Source: Bifidobacterium sp. ESL0775
GTDB taxonomy: Bacteria > Actinomycetota > Actinomycetes > Actinomycetales > Bifidobacteriaceae
NCBI RefSeq assembly: GCF_029395475.1
Contig: NZ_CP113917.1
Location: 682,001 to 746,000 of the forward strand
Length of the DNA stretch: 64,000 nucleotides
Direction of reading: 5' to 3'
The position numbers and the translations under genes were made by a program. Positions 62,674 through 64,000 of this stretch are shown here, piece by piece. Position 1 is the first letter of the stretch. Each line of letters begins with the position of its first letter. The notes under the pieces were generated by a model. That model was not told where the DNA came from and did no database searches. It saw only the letters and a program-made list of their open reading frames with translations.

Positions 62674-62704
62674 ATTTAAATTCTTCATTCAGAAGAATTT
62701 AAAT
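62674..62704. promoter_or_regulatory. 31-base perfect palindrome at the transcription start
   Basis: ATTTAAATTCTTC, spacer ATTCA, GAAGAATTTAAAT: 13 bp per arm without mismatch. It begins one base after the -10 box and ends seven bases before the AGAAGGAG ribosome binding site. It is either an operator or a 5' hairpin. Confidence 0.75.
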
Positions 62705-62718
62705 CAGAATAGAAGGAG

Positions 62719-64000
62719 ATGATGATGAGAGGTTTCAGAGCGCCGAGAAGCGGAATTATTGCGGCTATTGGTTTCGTCGTTGCGTTGGCTATGTGCATGG
62801 TATTGGCTATTGCTAGTCCTGAAAAAGCGATGGCAGACACGGCGGGCGATACTGATGTTTTGACGTTGGGTAAGGTTGCAGAGGACACGCTTGCTCCTCC
62901 TGTCGTGTCTTCGTCTGAAAGAATAGGTCGGTCGAACGATGTCGCGGCAATCGCAGATGCGGCGGGTAATTACAATCCGAACGATGCAACATCGGCACTG
63001 GATTTGGCTCAAGCGGCTTCTGCCGCAAATATTGTCGATCTGAAAGAGACTGATCAAGTCGGAAAGGGTTCGAAGCAGGCCGAAGCCGAGATTCAGGCTG
63101 GAAAGATTAATGTGGATGGTTCTGGAACATTGACTTCTACTAATTCCTCAGGTGTAGCTGTTTCAATTAAACCAATTGGTGATGGGGACGGTGCCAATTT
63201 GGTGGATGGTTCCGTGGTCAGCAGCGATCAGGGAAACGCAACCAGTACAGTCACTTCAGCCACGGACAAGGGGATTCAAACTGTAGCCATACTTGCCAAC
63301 GAAGATGCTCCTAAGGAAATTCCCTTTTCTTATAGCCTTCCAAAAGGGGCGAAATTCGAGCAGCAAACAGATGGCTCCGTGTATGTGAAAGCTCCGGTCA
63401 CCGCTCAAGTTGCACCACAATCAGAGATTGAGCGTTATGAAAACGCTGTCAAAAGTGTGATTGGCGATTCCACTGACACTGTCCAACTTACTGATGAGCA
63501 GTTTGCTGAGCTGGCTGCAATTCCAGAGGAAAAAACCAAGGCGGTGACAACAGAGCAAATTGTATCTACCATTTCTACACCTTGGGCGGTGGATGCCAAT
63601 GGCATGTCAATTCCCACGCACTATAAGATTTCTGGGAATACCCTTACCCAAGTTGTGGAAAGCAGTACAGATACGGCATTCCCTGTCACTGCAGATCCGA
63701 GTTGGTGGTGGTGGGTGGCTAATGCAGCCAGCTGCGCAATGGGTATTGGCTCGTTTGCGGTAGCCGCGTCTAAAGTCTCCCGTGTTTTATATGTTGCACG
63801 GCATGCGCGACCACAATCGGCCTTGGCTCAACTATTTAATCGATATGGGTGGAATTTGGTCAGTGCCATTTTGTCATTTGTGACGAGTGGGGGGAATCCG
63901 GTAAATATCAATGGTTCACTGAAAGCCGCGGCGAAGGCGGCCTTGCGGAACAGCGGTGCTCTTATCCTTAATGCATTGGGTATAGGAGGATGTTGGAGAA
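62719..64000 (+). CDS. Secreted protein with FPVTADP-WWWW module (3' end beyond window)
   Basis: AGAAGGAG precedes three consecutive ATG codons at 62719-62727. The frame stays open to the window end (427 codons seen). Residues 1-40 are a signal peptide ending 'SPEKAMA-DTAG'. A Ser/Thr/Asp-rich region follows, then 'FPVTADPSWWWW' at about residue 330 and a hydrophobic, Cys-containing C-terminal part ('SCAMGIGSFAVAASK', 'LNALGIGGCW'). Secreted actinobacterial proteins with a T-A-D-P-x-W motif before a small hydrophobic module are known, some resembling bacteriocin precursors; the function here is unknown. Codon use is AT-richer than in the neighbours. Confidence 0.75.
   Translation, partial: MMMRGFRAPRSGIIAAIGFVVALAMCMVLAIASPEKAMADTAGDTDVLTLGKVAEDTLAPPVVSSSERIGRSNDVAAIADAAGNYNPNDATSALDLAQAASAANIVDLKETDQVGKGSKQAEAEIQAGKINVDGSGTLTSTNSSGVAVSIKPIGDGDGANLVDGSVVSSDQGNATSTVTSATDKGIQTVAILANEDAPKEIPFSYSLPKGAKFEQQTDGSVYVKAPVTAQVAPQSEIERYENAVKSVIGDSTDTVQLTDEQFAELAAIPEEKTKAVTTEQIVSTISTPWAVDANGMSIPTHYKISGNTLTQVVESSTDTAFPVTADPSWWWWVANAASCAMGIGSFAVAASKVSRVLYVARHARPQSALAQLFNRYGWNLVSAILSFVTSGGNPVNINGSLKAAAKAALRNSGALILNALGIGGCWR

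Overview
The window reads as a chromosomal segment of a high-G+C Gram-positive bacterium, most likely Bifidobacterium or a close Bifidobacteriaceae relative. Clues are the actinobacterial families DUF3107, DUF3052, a UvrD2-like helicase, an EGW-type DUF2342 metalloprotease and a YlbL-type Lon-like protease, together with long Asp/Ser-rich tails, a water-forming NADH oxidase and TPP-riboswitch-controlled thiamine salvage genes. No phage, insertion sequence or CRISPR array was found.

Layout. Positions 1-5400 hold the end of a glutamate-cysteine ligase family gene, a TetR regulator and a divergent heterodimeric ABC exporter. 5.5-8.7 kb is a copper module: a cupredoxin and a P1B ATPase with a C-terminal YHS domain. 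9.1-15.7 kb carries a Tet(M)-like ribosomal-protection GTPase and an ABC/FtsX pair with a long coiled coil. 15.9-20.75 kb is a thiamine salvage operon (thiM, thiE, thiD, thiD-tenA) behind a TPP riboswitch; it is flanked and interrupted by a palindromic repeat. 20.9-30.9 kb holds two NAD(P)-binding proteins, a MacB-like transporter, NADH oxidase, a fused CrcB fluoride channel, a band-7 protein and a patatin-like lipase. At 31.0-31.9 kb sits an AT-richer abortive-infection (HEPN) gene with a structured leader.

32-45 kb is housekeeping: murI, dapF, VKOR, a PHP phosphoesterase, DUF3107, a kinase-like protein, a UvrD helicase, DUF2342, a Lon-like protease, DUF3052, glyA and tRNA-Val. 45.6-55.4 kb is a compact type VII (WXG100/EssC) secretion locus with an LXG effector, two small partner proteins, a likely membrane immunity protein, an inverted YukD gene and a DUF6382-FHA protein. 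55.5-60.4 kb has a DivIVA-like protein, a membrane alpha/beta hydrolase, recO and uppS. The window ends with a LacI regulator, a thiamine-binding protein behind a second TPP riboswitch, and an unfinished gene for a secreted protein with a striking promoter palindrome.

The points most worth following are the type VII locus with its putative pore-forming LXG toxin, the Abi gene with its possible RNA partner, the nine-helix fused fluoride channel, the internal start for a free YHS protein inside the copper ATPase, the thi-associated palindromes, and the end-of-window secreted protein. Coordinates of short motifs were counted by hand and may be off by a base or two.
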